Program-made: the position numbers and the translations under genes
Notes under the pieces: model-generated
Seen by the model: the letters and a program-made list of their open reading frames with translations, nothing else
What the model was told of the DNA's origin: nothing
Database searches by the model: none
Shown here: one piece after another, positions 38,708 through 48,070 of the stretch
Layout: each line of letters begins with the position of its first letter
Position numbering within the stretch: the first letter of the stretch is position 1
Source: an uncultured Opitutaceae bacterium
GTDB lineage: Bacteria > Verrucomicrobiota > Verrucomicrobiia > Opitutales > Opitutaceae
Direction of reading: 5' to 3'
DNA length: 64,000 nucleotides
Assembly (NCBI GenBank): GCA_903919205.1
Contig: CAIXHE010000063.1
Span: forward strand, 1-64,000

Positions 38708-38730
38708 AGATGACACGGACCGCGTCATCT
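38708..38730 (-). promoter_or_regulatory. Inverted repeat/hairpin just upstream of the kinase gene
   Basis: Minus strand AGATGACGCG-GTC-CGTGTCATCT: 10-bp stem (one G-U pair that exists only in minus-strand RNA), 24 nt upstream of ATG 38684. Confidence 0.5.
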
Positions 38731-38794
38731 TCCTAAATCGCCACAGGGGCAGTGGGTGTCCTCGTCTTGCCTAGGTGAGTGTTCTTATAGGTTT

Positions 38795-38839
38795 CCCCGC
38801 AACATCTTGTGGAATGCTAAGCGGGGCGTTGAACAAGAT
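38795..38839 (-). promoter_or_regulatory. Interleaved inverted repeats (candidate pseudoknot) in the kinase leader
   Basis: CCCCGC 38795-38800 with GCGGGG 38821-38826, interleaved with ATCTTGT 38804-38810 and ACAAGAT 38833-38839. Confidence 0.35.
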
Positions 38840-38948
38840 TAGGAATGTCGGATGGCGCGAAACGCATCAAGCCCAATCTGGCGCGTAACTCGCTTTGGAA
38901 CGCAAGGATAGCATAAATTGTGCCGCAACCACCGGGGCTGTTCAGGAC

Positions 38949-39728
38949 TCAGCGGGCCCGCGTCGCGACCCAGAAGCGACAATCATCCGAGAACTCCGCG
39001 ACCCGCTTCGACTCTCGGCCGATCTCGCTGCGCAGGCGGTCCGAGGCGGGGTTCCAGCCCGTCGCCGCCAGGTCCTGCAGGATCTCGGCCCGGTCGGGGA
39101 TGTGGATGAAGACCTCGCCGCTCTCGTTCTCGAAGAAGCGGTCGCCGAAGTCGGTGAGCCGCGGGTCCTGGAGGCCCTGCCTCCAGAGGTCCGTCTCCGC
39201 GACCCAGAACCCCTTCTCCCAGGCCGACTGCTCCCGGTCATGCGTCGTGAACAGGAGGGGGGCCCCTGGGCGGCACACCGCCGCAAGCCTGCGCAGGGCC
39301 TCGCGGCGGCGCGCGCGACCCGGGATCTGCATGAGCCCGTTGAACATGAAGAGAGCGCCCCCGAAGGCCGCGCCGGGCGCCAGCCCGAGCTGCCCCGCCT
39401 CCAGCCGGGTCGCGTCGGCATGCGCGAAGCTCAGGCCCTCGGCGCCGAGCTCGAGGGCGAGGCTGCGGGCCTGGTCGAGCAGCTCCTCGGCGAAGTCGAA
39501 GGCGGCCACGCGGCGGTAGCCGAGCCTCCAGAGCCCGATCGTCACGCGCCCGGCCCCGCAGCCTGCCTCGACGAGCGGCGTGTCGCGGTCGGGCAGCCAC
39601 GCCTCGATCAGCTCCCGCTCGGACCTCCAGAGGCCGAGCGAATGCGCGGCGCGCGTGTAGTAGAGGATGGAGGCGAAGGCGTTGAACCGCGCCCTCACGT
39701 CGTCTCCGGACAATGCCCCGGGTCTCAT
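38949..39728 (-). CDS. SAM-dependent methyltransferase
   Basis: TPLVEAGCGAGRVTIGLWRLGYRRVAAFDFAEELLDQAR motif I; ATG 39728 preferred over TTG 39770. Confidence 0.8.
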   Translation of the reverse strand: MRPGALSGDDVRARFNAFASILYYTRAAHSLGLWRSERELIEAWLPDRDTPLVEAGCGAGRVTIGLWRLGYRRVAAFDFAEELLDQARSLALELGAEGLSFAHADATRLEAGQLGLAPGAAFGGALFMFNGLMQIPGRARRREALRRLAAVCRPGAPLLFTTHDREQSAWEKGFWVAETDLWRQGLQDPRLTDFGDRFFENESGEVFIHIPDRAEILQDLAATGWNPASDRLRSEIGRESKRVAEFSDDCRFWVATRAR

Positions 39729-39827
39729 CGGTGCGAACCTGCCAAAGGCCCTCCCGCCGGTCCAGATCAATGGCGCCTGTGAATCAGCCAGGCGAGTCTG
39801 GGTTGCGGCACGGGAGGTCTGGACCCC

Positions 39828-42353
39828 TCACCCTGGGGAGGGCTCGACGGCCTCTGCGTCGAGCGCGCGGATGTGGTTCATGAGGTCGAGGACCTCGAAC
39901 GGCTTGCTGATGATGCGGCGAATGCCGATCTGAACCGCCCGGCGCTCTGAGTCGGACTGCAGGTAGCCCGAGATCAGGATGATCGGGGTGGCCGGCCTGG
40001 CCTCGAGGACGCGGTTGGCAAGCTCTAGGCCGCTCATCTCGGGCATCGTCAGGTCCGTGATCACGGCAAAGAAGGCGCCGGGCTCGGACTGGAACGCCTT
40101 CAGCGCCAGCGCCGGCTGCGCGAAGGCAACCGGCACAAATCCCAGGCGCTTGATCAGGCTCGTGCCCGTGTTGCGAACGGTGTCCTCGTCGTCGACCAGC
40201 AGGATGCGCCGGCCCCGCCCGAAGGGCTCGAGCTCGTCGGCGCGCGCGCGTAGCGCCGCCGGCGCCTGCGGCGCCTGGGCCTGCTTGGCCGCGGGGAGGT
40301 AGAGCTCGAAGACCGTCCCCGATCCCGGCGCGCTCTCGATCACGATCGCGCCCTTGTGGCTCTTCATGATGGTGTGGACCATGGCGAGGCCGAGGCCGGT
40401 GCCCTGGCCCACCATCTTCGTCGTGTAGAACGGCTCGAAGAGGTGCTTGAGCACCTCCTTGTCCATCCCGCAGCCTGTGTCCCGCACCCGCAGGCACACC
40501 GTGTGGGCCGTCGAGACCTGGGGGTTGCGCTCCCTCAGGGCGGCGCCCGGCACCCCCGAGCGAAGCTCGAGCTCGAGCAGGCCGCCCTGGCCCCTCATCG
40601 CGTGGATGCTGTTCGTGCCGAGGTTCATGATGACCTGGTGCATCTGGCTCGAGTCGAAGACGACCGGGGGGCAGTCCTCAGCGATGCGCGTGCGGATCTC
40701 GATCTCCGGAGGCAGGCCGACTCGCAGAAGCTGCACGGCCTCGAGCACCGTCGGGCCGAGCGCCGAGGGCGTCCGGTTCTCCTGCTCCAGGCGGCTGAAC
40801 GAGAGTATCCGGGAGACGAGGTCGCGGGCGCGCCTGCAGGCCTGGCTCGCGGCGCCGAGCGCCTCGAGGGAGGGGTGGCCCGGGGCCGTGTCCATCTCGG
40901 CCAGCTGGAGATTGCCCAGGATTCCCGTCAGGATGTTGTTGAAATCGTGGGCGATCCCGCCCGCCAGGGTGCCGAGCGCCTCCATCTTCTGCGTCTGGCG
41001 CAGCTGCTCCTCCAGGTACTGCTGGCGCTTCTCGTTTTGCAGGCGCTCGGTGATGTCGCGCAGGGCCGTCATCCTCAGGAGCCGGCCGCCCTGGTGCACC
41101 ATCTTGGCCTGCGCCTCCGCCCAGAAAAGCGTTCCGTCCCTGCGCAGCATCTGGTGCTCGTACACCAGCTCGCGGCCCGAGCGCATGTTCACCGAGACGA
41201 TGTGCCGGGACTCGGGCGCCACGAGGTCGAGCACCGGGCGCCCGATCACCTCGGAGCGCTCGCGACCGATCATCTTCAGTCCCTGGTCGTTCACCTCGAT
41301 TATCCGGCCGTTCTCGGTGATGAACACGCCCTCGAAGGCGGCGGCGGCCAGCTGCCGGAAGCGGTCCTCGCTCTCGCGCAGCGCCTGCTCGGCGCGCTTG
41401 CGCTCGGAGATGTCCTCGATGATGCCGTCGTAATAGAGCGGCGTGCCGTCCTGCCCGCGTATCAGGCTCGCGCTCTCGCGCACGAAAATGGTCGAGCCGT
41501 CCCTGCGCTTCCACGCCGCCTCGAACCCGCTGATCGTGCCCTCGGCCTCGAGCTTCTCCTTGAACTCGGCGCGCGGGTAGCTCGGTTCGTAGCCGCCCAT
41601 CTCCAGATTGCGCGCCATCAGGTCCTTCAGGCTGTCGTAGCCCATGATCTTGATCAGGGCCTGGTTCGCCATGATGATCTTCCCGTCCGGGGTCGAGCGG
41701 TAGATCCCCACGCTCGCGTTCTTGATGAAGCTCTGGAAGCGGTCCTCGTTGGCCATCCACCCGGCCTCGGAATGGTTGTACTCCGTCACGTCGTTGACGA
41801 CCGCGAGGATGTGGAACGTGCCCCCGGAGCTGAACAAGTCCATGTTGAGCCGCACCTCGCCGGTCTTTCCCGAGCGGTCACGCACCTGCATCGGCAGGTC
41901 GCGCACGCGGCCGGTCGCGAGCAGGGACCTGATGTAGTCCTGGCGGTCCTGGAGCCCGGGGAGGATCCCGAGGTCCGCGGGGAGCGCCCCGATCATCTCC
42001 TCGCGGCTGAAGCCGCTCAGCTTCTCGAAGGTCTCGCTCATCTCCTCGATTTGCCCGGTGTGGAGGTCCGTGATGACCATCGCCTTGGGGCTGATGCGGA
42101 AGGCATGGGCGGTGGTGCCCGCCGTCGAGGCGGGCTCGCCCCACGTGGCGGCGCGTAGGGCCGAGGCCACCGCCCACGCCGCGGCGGCGGCGCCCGCCGC
42201 CACGAGCGCGTAGAAGCCGGGGGAGGGCCCGGAGGCGTCCGCCCCGGCCGCGGCAAAGCCCCCGTGGTAGGCCCACGCGGCCGCCGCCAGCAGCAGGGTG
42301 GCCGCCGAGGCAGCCCCGACGGCCCCCTGCCACCTGTTGGGAATCGGAGTCAC
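39828..42353 (-). CDS. Hybrid sensor histidine kinase (multi-PAS, HisKA, HATPase, REC)
   Basis: Repeated PAS/PAC segments; LGTLAGGIAHDFNNILTGILGNLQLAEM; DTGCGMDKE; GLGLAMVHTI; C-terminal RRILLVDDEDTVRNTG...AVITDLTMPEMSGLEL. Confidence 0.92.
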   Translation of the reverse strand: MTPIPNRWQGAVGAASAATLLLAAAAWAYHGGFAAAGADASGPSPGFYALVAAGAAAAAWAVASALRAATWGEPASTAGTTAHAFRISPKAMVITDLHTGQIEEMSETFEKLSGFSREEMIGALPADLGILPGLQDRQDYIRSLLATGRVRDLPMQVRDRSGKTGEVRLNMDLFSSGGTFHILAVVNDVTEYNHSEAGWMANEDRFQSFIKNASVGIYRSTPDGKIIMANQALIKIMGYDSLKDLMARNLEMGGYEPSYPRAEFKEKLEAEGTISGFEAAWKRRDGSTIFVRESASLIRGQDGTPLYYDGIIEDISERKRAEQALRESEDRFRQLAAAAFEGVFITENGRIIEVNDQGLKMIGRERSEVIGRPVLDLVAPESRHIVSVNMRSGRELVYEHQMLRRDGTLFWAEAQAKMVHQGGRLLRMTALRDITERLQNEKRQQYLEEQLRQTQKMEALGTLAGGIAHDFNNILTGILGNLQLAEMDTAPGHPSLEALGAASQACRRARDLVSRILSFSRLEQENRTPSALGPTVLEAVQLLRVGLPPEIEIRTRIAEDCPPVVFDSSQMHQVIMNLGTNSIHAMRGQGGLLELELRSGVPGAALRERNPQVSTAHTVCLRVRDTGCGMDKEVLKHLFEPFYTTKMVGQGTGLGLAMVHTIMKSHKGAIVIESAPGSGTVFELYLPAAKQAQAPQAPAALRARADELEPFGRGRRILLVDDEDTVRNTGTSLIKRLGFVPVAFAQPALALKAFQSEPGAFFAVITDLTMPEMSGLELANRVLEARPATPIILISGYLQSDSERRAVQIGIRRIISKPFEVLDLMNHIRALDAEAVEPSPG

Positions 42354-42616
42354 GGGTATAAGGAGTATCGTCCTGCATCGGCACGAAGCGGCGCATTCCG
42401 TAGCGAAAGTGCGGGCCGCGCGCCGTCAGGCCTGCGGGGTTGGCGCGTGCCGGGCGGCCGGGATGGGAATTCGCAAGTAGCTTTCCTACATATTTTTGTC
42501 GACGGACCTTGGCCGGTCCAACACGGGGCACCGCTCCATCCGGCACCGCCCCTTGAGCCTCCTGGGACGGGCTCTGGTCTGCGAGGTCAGCCTCGGGAAG
42601 CGATCCCGCCCCCCAT

Positions 42617-43117
42617 TCAACCCGACGGGTCGGTGGCCCCGGCGCTGCGCTGCTCGCGCCGGCGCAGGTAGCGCCTCCAGACCAGGGCGGCGACATAGGC
42701 GAGGACGGCCCCGTTGAGGACGAGGATCGAGGCTCGCAGCCACGTGAAGTGGTGCCACGTGGCGAGGCACTCCTCCGGCACGAACAGGCCCGAGGAGATC
42801 ACGACCATGTACTCGGCCCAGGCCGCGCCGATCCACAGCCCCCAGCCCTCCGTCAACAGGACGCTCGCGTAAAGGGCGGACAGCTCCCCGATCCGCCGCA
42901 GGGTCGCCGGGTCGATGAGGCCGATCTTTTCGAGGACCATCCCCACGAAGTGGTTTTCCGGCGAAATGCGCACCAGCTGGACCAGATGGAGCGCCTCCGC
43001 GGACAGGTCCTTGTGGATCATGTCCAGGATGCCGAGCGAGATGAACGCCAGCATCGCGCCCTTGATCAGCTTGGCGCCGGCGATCAGCTTGAGGCCTAGG
43101 GGCGCATTGCGGTCCAT
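42617..43117 (-). CDS. DUF2127-like membrane protein
   Basis: LGLKLIAGAKLIKGAMLAFISLGIL...LYASVLLTEGWGLWIGAAWAEYMVVISSGLFVPEE. Confidence 0.75.
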   Translation of the reverse strand: MDRNAPLGLKLIAGAKLIKGAMLAFISLGILDMIHKDLSAEALHLVQLVRISPENHFVGMVLEKIGLIDPATLRRIGELSALYASVLLTEGWGLWIGAAWAEYMVVISSGLFVPEECLATWHHFTWLRASILVLNGAVLAYVAALVWRRYLRRREQRSAGATDPSG

Positions 43118-43189
43118 GGTCCTATCCTCCGCCCCCGCCGGCCAATCTCAAGGGCTAAGCGCGGCGTAGCCCGCCGCGCGGGCCGGCCG

Positions 43190-44566
43190 TCAGCCGACGA
43201 AGCTGTAGTCGTAGGGGGCCCGCATCGGCCGCGACCGGTAGGCGTTGGGCTCGCGCGAGTAGGTCCCCACGAATTCCTCGCTGTTGTAGTCCCAGACGAG
43301 CGGCTTGCCCGTGCGCAGCGCGATCGCCCCCAGGTGGCACATGGTGGCGGAGCGGTGCCCCGTCTCCACGTCGCAGATCGGGTCCTTGCGGGAGCGCACG
43401 CTGTCGAAGAAATTGACCCAGTGGTCGTTGCTTACCGGCAGGCGCGGGAAGTGCGATCCCGGGGCGACGCGCAGCAGGTCGGGATCGCTCGCCGTGATCT
43501 CGGAGCGGTTGACCCAGATCCAGCCCTTCTCGCCCTCGAAGCGGATTCCGTTGCGCTGGCCGGGCGTCTTCACCCGCTCCCCATAGATGTTGTCGTCGGT
43601 CGTCGTGTGGATGTTCAGGCGGATGCCGTTCTCGTAGGTGTAGCGCACCGCGTACTCCGCGAAGGTCGTGTAGCCCCCCTCGATCGGCTTGGAGAGCGGC
43701 GTCGCCTCGATGTGGCGCGGGGCGATGAGCCCGATGGCCCAGTAGGCGATGTCGTTGTGGTGCGCGCCCCAGTCGGTCATCGTCCCGCCGGAGTACTCGT
43801 ACCAGTACCTGAAGTAGACGTGGCAGCGCTGCGGAACATACGCGACGCTCGGCGTCTGTCCCTGCCAGAAGTCCCAGTTGAGGCCCGCGGGGGTGGCCTC
43901 GGTCTTGAAAGGCCCCTCTCGCAGCCCGGCGGGCAGCCACACGTTCACCTCGCGGATGCCACCGATGCGCCCGTTGCGCACGAGCTCGCAGGCCAGCCTG
44001 AAGCGCACGGAGCTGCGCTGCTGGGTGCCGGTTTGGAGCACGGTCTTGTTGTCGCGCACCGCCCGGATCACGTGGCGGCCCTCGTCGATGGTGAGCGTGA
44101 GGGGCTTCTCGCTGTAGATGTCCTTGCCCGCGCGAGCGGCCGCAATGTTGACCAGGCTGTGCCAGTGGTCGGGCGTCGCGTTGACGACGCAGTGCACGTC
44201 CTTTCGCTCGAGGAGCTTCCGGAAGTCGGAGTACTTGGCCGGCACCTTTCCGTCCACCGTGAACTTCTCCGCCGCAGCGGCCGCATGGCTGTCGTCCACG
44301 TCGCATACGGCCACGATGTCGCCGTGGTTGCTTGCGTTCGCCGCGTCATACTTGCCCTGCCCGCCGCAGCCGATCAGGGCCACGCCCGGCCTGTCGTTCG
44401 GCGAGGTCGTGGGCGCAGGCGGCTCGGCTCCCTCGAGCTGCTGCTCGACGAACCACGTGGGCAGCCCCGAGAGGGCCGCGATCGTGGCCACGCGGCGCAC
44501 GAAGCTCCTGCGGGACACCTGGAATTCCTTGAGGGGCGCGATTTCGGACGGACGGGGGGTGTTCAT
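43190..44566 (-). CDS. Gfo/Idh/MocA-family oxidoreductase with Tat-like signal
   Basis: QVSRRSFVRRVATIAALSGLPTWF; VALIGCGGQGKYDAANASNHGDIVAVCDVD; VVNATPDHWHSLVNIAAARAGKDIYSEKPLTLT. Confidence 0.9.
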   Translation of the reverse strand: MNTPRPSEIAPLKEFQVSRRSFVRRVATIAALSGLPTWFVEQQLEGAEPPAPTTSPNDRPGVALIGCGGQGKYDAANASNHGDIVAVCDVDDSHAAAAAEKFTVDGKVPAKYSDFRKLLERKDVHCVVNATPDHWHSLVNIAAARAGKDIYSEKPLTLTIDEGRHVIRAVRDNKTVLQTGTQQRSSVRFRLACELVRNGRIGGIREVNVWLPAGLREGPFKTEATPAGLNWDFWQGQTPSVAYVPQRCHVYFRYWYEYSGGTMTDWGAHHNDIAYWAIGLIAPRHIEATPLSKPIEGGYTTFAEYAVRYTYENGIRLNIHTTTDDNIYGERVKTPGQRNGIRFEGEKGWIWVNRSEITASDPDLLRVAPGSHFPRLPVSNDHWVNFFDSVRSRKDPICDVETGHRSATMCHLGAIALRTGKPLVWDYNSEEFVGTYSREPNAYRSRPMRAPYDYSFVG

Positions 44567-44850
44567 TCGGGGGGGGTGGGGCGGGCGTGGCCGCGGTGGA
44601 CGGGCGACTGGTCAAAGGGAGACTTAGCCGGGGACCGATTGCAAGCCGCGGCGTCCCCGCAACGTTCAGGAATTTTTGGTTGGATAACGCGGCACTCTGT
44701 AAATAGCGTGAGTGCGTCTGTCGTCGCCCCCGCCGAGCTGCTGAACGTGTCACGCAACGAAACGCTTCCCAAGCCCCCCGCGCCTTCATCATAGGTTCCC
44801 TTTCGCCGGTCCGTGCCCGCCGCCGCGACTCCCCCCTTCCCCATACCCCC

Positions 44851-46188
44851 ATGAACGACCCCACCATGAACCGCCGCTCCTTCCTGAAGACCGCCTCGAT
44901 CGCCACCGCGGCGGTCACGCTGCCCAACATCCTTCGCTCGCAGGGCGACGGGCAGTCCCCCAACAACAAGCTCAACATCGTCTGCTGCGGTGTCGGCGGC
45001 CGGGGCTACGACGCCGTCCAGGGCACGAAGACCGAGAACTTCGTCGGCTTCTGCGACGTGGACGACGAGCGGGCTGCGAAGACCTTCGGCGAATTCCCCG
45101 GCGTGCCCCGCTTCAAGGATTTCCGGGTGATGTTCGACAAGATCGGCAACAAGATCGACGCGGTTACCGTGTCGACGCCCGACCACATGCACTTCCCGAT
45201 CGCGATGGCCGCGCTCGCCCTCGGCAAGCACGTCTTCGTGGAGAAGCCCCTTACGCACACGGTCTCCGAGGTGCGCAAGCTCGCGGAAACGGCCCGCGCC
45301 AAGAAGGTCGCCACCCAGATGGGCAACCAGGGCCACGCGGGTAGCGGCGCGCGCACCCTGAAGGAGTGGGTCGAGGCCGGCGTGCTCGGCGAGGTGCGCG
45401 AGGTGAACAGCTGGACCAACCGGCCGATCTGGCCGCAGGGCGTCCAGGAGCCCGACCACAGCAAGATGATGCCGGTCGTGCCCGCGAGCCTCGACTGGGA
45501 CCTTTGGCTCGGCGTGGCGCAGGCCCGCGAGTACGACCCCGCCTACATGCCCTTCACCTGGCGCGGCTACTGGGACTTCGGCTGCGGCGCCCTGGGCGAC
45601 ATGGGCTGCCACGTGATGGACGGGGCGTTCTGGGCGCTCGGCCTGACGGCGCCGACCCGGATCGTCCCGATCAGCGCCAACCAGACGGCCATCAGTGCGC
45701 CGACGGCCTCGGCCACGCGTTACGAGTTCCCGGCGCGCGGGTCGATGCCGCCCGTCGCCTGGACCTGGTACGACGGCGGCCTCTTCCCCACGCTCCCCCC
45801 GGAGCTGGAGGAGGGCCGGCACCTGCCCGAGAGCGGCACGATCCTCATGGGCTCGAAGGCCACGGTGGTGTGCGACACCTACTACGACAGCATCCGGATC
45901 ATCCCGGAGACCAGGATGAGGGAGCTCGCCCCCTCGCTCCCGCCTAAGACGATCCCGCGTATCACGGGAGGCCACTTCCAGGAATGGATCCGCGCCTGCA
46001 AGGGCGGCACGCCCGCAGGCTCGAACTTCGACTACTCCTCCAGGCTGACCGAGACGGTGCTGCTCGGCAACGTGGCGATCCGCGCCCAGCGCGCGATCGA
46101 CTGGGACTCGGCCGCGATGAAGGTGACGAACCTGGCCTCCGCGAACGAGTTCATCACGGGCCACTACCGCCCCGGCTTCGGCGTCTGA
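44851..46188 (+). CDS. Gfo/Idh/MocA-family oxidoreductase with Tat-like signal
   Basis: MNRRSFLKTASIATAAVTLPNIL; NIVCCGVGGRGYDAVQGT; TPDHMHFPIAMAALALGKHVFVEKPLTHT. Confidence 0.9.
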   Translation: MNDPTMNRRSFLKTASIATAAVTLPNILRSQGDGQSPNNKLNIVCCGVGGRGYDAVQGTKTENFVGFCDVDDERAAKTFGEFPGVPRFKDFRVMFDKIGNKIDAVTVSTPDHMHFPIAMAALALGKHVFVEKPLTHTVSEVRKLAETARAKKVATQMGNQGHAGSGARTLKEWVEAGVLGEVREVNSWTNRPIWPQGVQEPDHSKMMPVVPASLDWDLWLGVAQAREYDPAYMPFTWRGYWDFGCGALGDMGCHVMDGAFWALGLTAPTRIVPISANQTAISAPTASATRYEFPARGSMPPVAWTWYDGGLFPTLPPELEEGRHLPESGTILMGSKATVVCDTYYDSIRIIPETRMRELAPSLPPKTIPRITGGHFQEWIRACKGGTPAGSNFDYSSRLTETVLLGNVAIRAQRAIDWDSAAMKVTNLASANEFITGHYRPGFGV

Positions 46189-46204
46189 GCCCGGTCCCCC
46201 CGCC

Positions 46205-46657
46205 ATGAGCGAATCCACTCCGAACGTCTCCCGCAGCGAGTACACGTGGGCCTTCCTGATCCTCAGGCTCTTCATCGGCCTGCGCACCTTCCTGGCCGGC
46301 CTCGAGAAATTCGAGTCGAACGGGTCCTACTCGTTCAAGAACTACTACTCGAACATGAAGAACATGGCCCAGGGGATCACCGGGGCCTCCTTCCTTCCCC
46401 TATGGGCGACCCGCAACTTCGCGGAGAGCCTGGGCTACCTGCTGATCGTCCTCGGGGCGCTGGTGCTCCTCGGCATCAAGACGCGCGCGACCCTGCTCCT
46501 CACGGGCCTGGTGTACGTGGGCCTCTCCTTCGGGCTCATGGCCGTCCAGGAGAACGAGGGCGTCGCCTGGCTCGCGATCTACGTGGGCCTGATCGCGGGG
46601 GCCCTGGCGCTCGTGCGCTTCGACCGCTTCGCGCTCTGGCCCAGCCGCTCCTCGTGA
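46205..46657 (+). CDS. DoxX-like membrane protein
   Basis: AFLILRLFIGLRTFLAGLEKFESN..., four TM segments, LLIVLGALVLLGIKTRATLLLTGLVYVGLSFGLM. Confidence 0.65.
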   Translation: MSESTPNVSRSEYTWAFLILRLFIGLRTFLAGLEKFESNGSYSFKNYYSNMKNMAQGITGASFLPLWATRNFAESLGYLLIVLGALVLLGIKTRATLLLTGLVYVGLSFGLMAVQENEGVAWLAIYVGLIAGALALVRFDRFALWPSRSS

Positions 46658-46668
46658 GCCACGACGCC

Positions 46669-48060
46669 ATGCCACACGCGCCCGCACCCGCCATCTCCCG
46701 GCGGGACTTCCTTTCCACGGGGGCGAAGCTCGGCACCGCGCTCCTCGCCGCGCCCTACCTGATGCGCGCGGCCTCCGCGGGCGGGGGCTCCGACAGCCTG
46801 AACGTCGCCCTGATCGGCTGCGGGGAGCAGGGGCGCGTCCTCCTGAACGCGTGCCTCAAGATACCGAACATACGCTTCCGCGCGGTCTGCGACATCTGGC
46901 CTTACAACCGGCGGTACGGGGAGCGCCTCCTCAAGAAGTTCGGCCACGACCCGGTCCCCTACGAGGACTACCGCGAGCTGCTCGCCTCCACGCCCGACCT
47001 GGACGCGGTCCTGATCGCGACCCCGGACTTCATGCACTCGGAGCACACGGTGGCCGCGCTTCGGGCGGGCAAGCACGTCTACTGCGAGAAGCTCATGTCG
47101 AACACGGTTTCCGGGGCCCGGGCGATGGTCGCGGCCTCGAGAGAGACCGGCAAGCTGCTGCAGATCGGCCACCAGCGCCGCAGCAACCCGCGCTACCTCT
47201 ACGCGCGCGACCGGATCGTGAACGGCGACCGCCTGCTCGGGCGGGTCACCAACTCCACGGCCCAGTGGAACCGCGCCGTCACCGAGGACCTGGGCTTCCC
47301 GGCCAACCAGGGCCTTTCCGAGGCAGTCCTCCACAAGTACGGCTACGGCGACATGCACGAGTTCCGGAACTGGCGCTGGTTCAAGAAATACGCCGGCGGC
47401 GTCATCTCCGACCTGGGGGCCCACCAGATCGACATCTTCAACTTCATGCTTGGCACGTACCCGACCTCGGTGATCGCCGCGGGCGGGCGCGACTACTACA
47501 CGACCCACGAGTGGTACGACAACGTGTTCGCGATCTACGAGTTTCCCACGCCATCGGGGCTCGTGCGCACCCAGTACCAGGTGCTGACCACCACGAGCGC
47601 GGGCGGCGGCTACCACGAGTACTTCATGGGCGACCAGGGCGCCCTCAAGATGTCGGAGAACCCCAAGTACACGAAGCTCTACCGAGAGGCCCGCGCCCCG
47701 GACTGGGACGCTTACGTGAGCCAGGGGCTGATCCTGCGTCCCGGATCCGGCGAGGGCGCCCCGCCGCCCGTCAAGCCCTGGGAGAAGCCGCACGCGAGGC
47801 TCGCCGGCCTCTCGCACGCCTCCGGCGCCGTGGACGTTCGCGAGTCCGCCGAGCTCTCCGCCTGGGACATGCCAGTGACCCTCGACAAGGCCATCCACCA
47901 GCCTCACCTCGAGAACTTCTTCGACTCGATCCGCGGCAAGGACACGCTCCACAGCCCGGGCGAGGTGGCCTTCGCCACCGCGGTTACCGTGCTGAAGGTG
48001 AACGAGGCCGTCGCCGCGCGCAAGATGCTCGCCTTTGCCCCCGACGACTTCAAAGCCTGA
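46669..48060 (+). CDS. Gfo/Idh/MocA-family oxidoreductase with Tat-like signal
   Basis: ISRRDFLSTGAKLGTALLAAPYL; NVALIGCGEQGRVLLNACLKI; ATPDFMHSEHTVAALRAGKHVYCEKLMSNT. Alternative GTG at 46654 (GTGA overlap). Confidence 0.9.
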   Translation: MPHAPAPAISRRDFLSTGAKLGTALLAAPYLMRAASAGGGSDSLNVALIGCGEQGRVLLNACLKIPNIRFRAVCDIWPYNRRYGERLLKKFGHDPVPYEDYRELLASTPDLDAVLIATPDFMHSEHTVAALRAGKHVYCEKLMSNTVSGARAMVAASRETGKLLQIGHQRRSNPRYLYARDRIVNGDRLLGRVTNSTAQWNRAVTEDLGFPANQGLSEAVLHKYGYGDMHEFRNWRWFKKYAGGVISDLGAHQIDIFNFMLGTYPTSVIAAGGRDYYTTHEWYDNVFAIYEFPTPSGLVRTQYQVLTTTSAGGGYHEYFMGDQGALKMSENPKYTKLYREARAPDWDAYVSQGLILRPGSGEGAPPPVKPWEKPHARLAGLSHASGAVDVRESAELSAWDMPVTLDKAIHQPHLENFFDSIRGKDTLHSPGEVAFATAVTVLKVNEAVAARKMLAFAPDDFKA

Positions 48061-48070
48061 CCGCCCCCTT

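Noticed and set aside
44563-46287. 574-aa minus-strand ORF, and 46579-48345 minus
   Set aside because: Antisense to clear Gfo/Idh/MocA genes; spurious high-GC ORFs.
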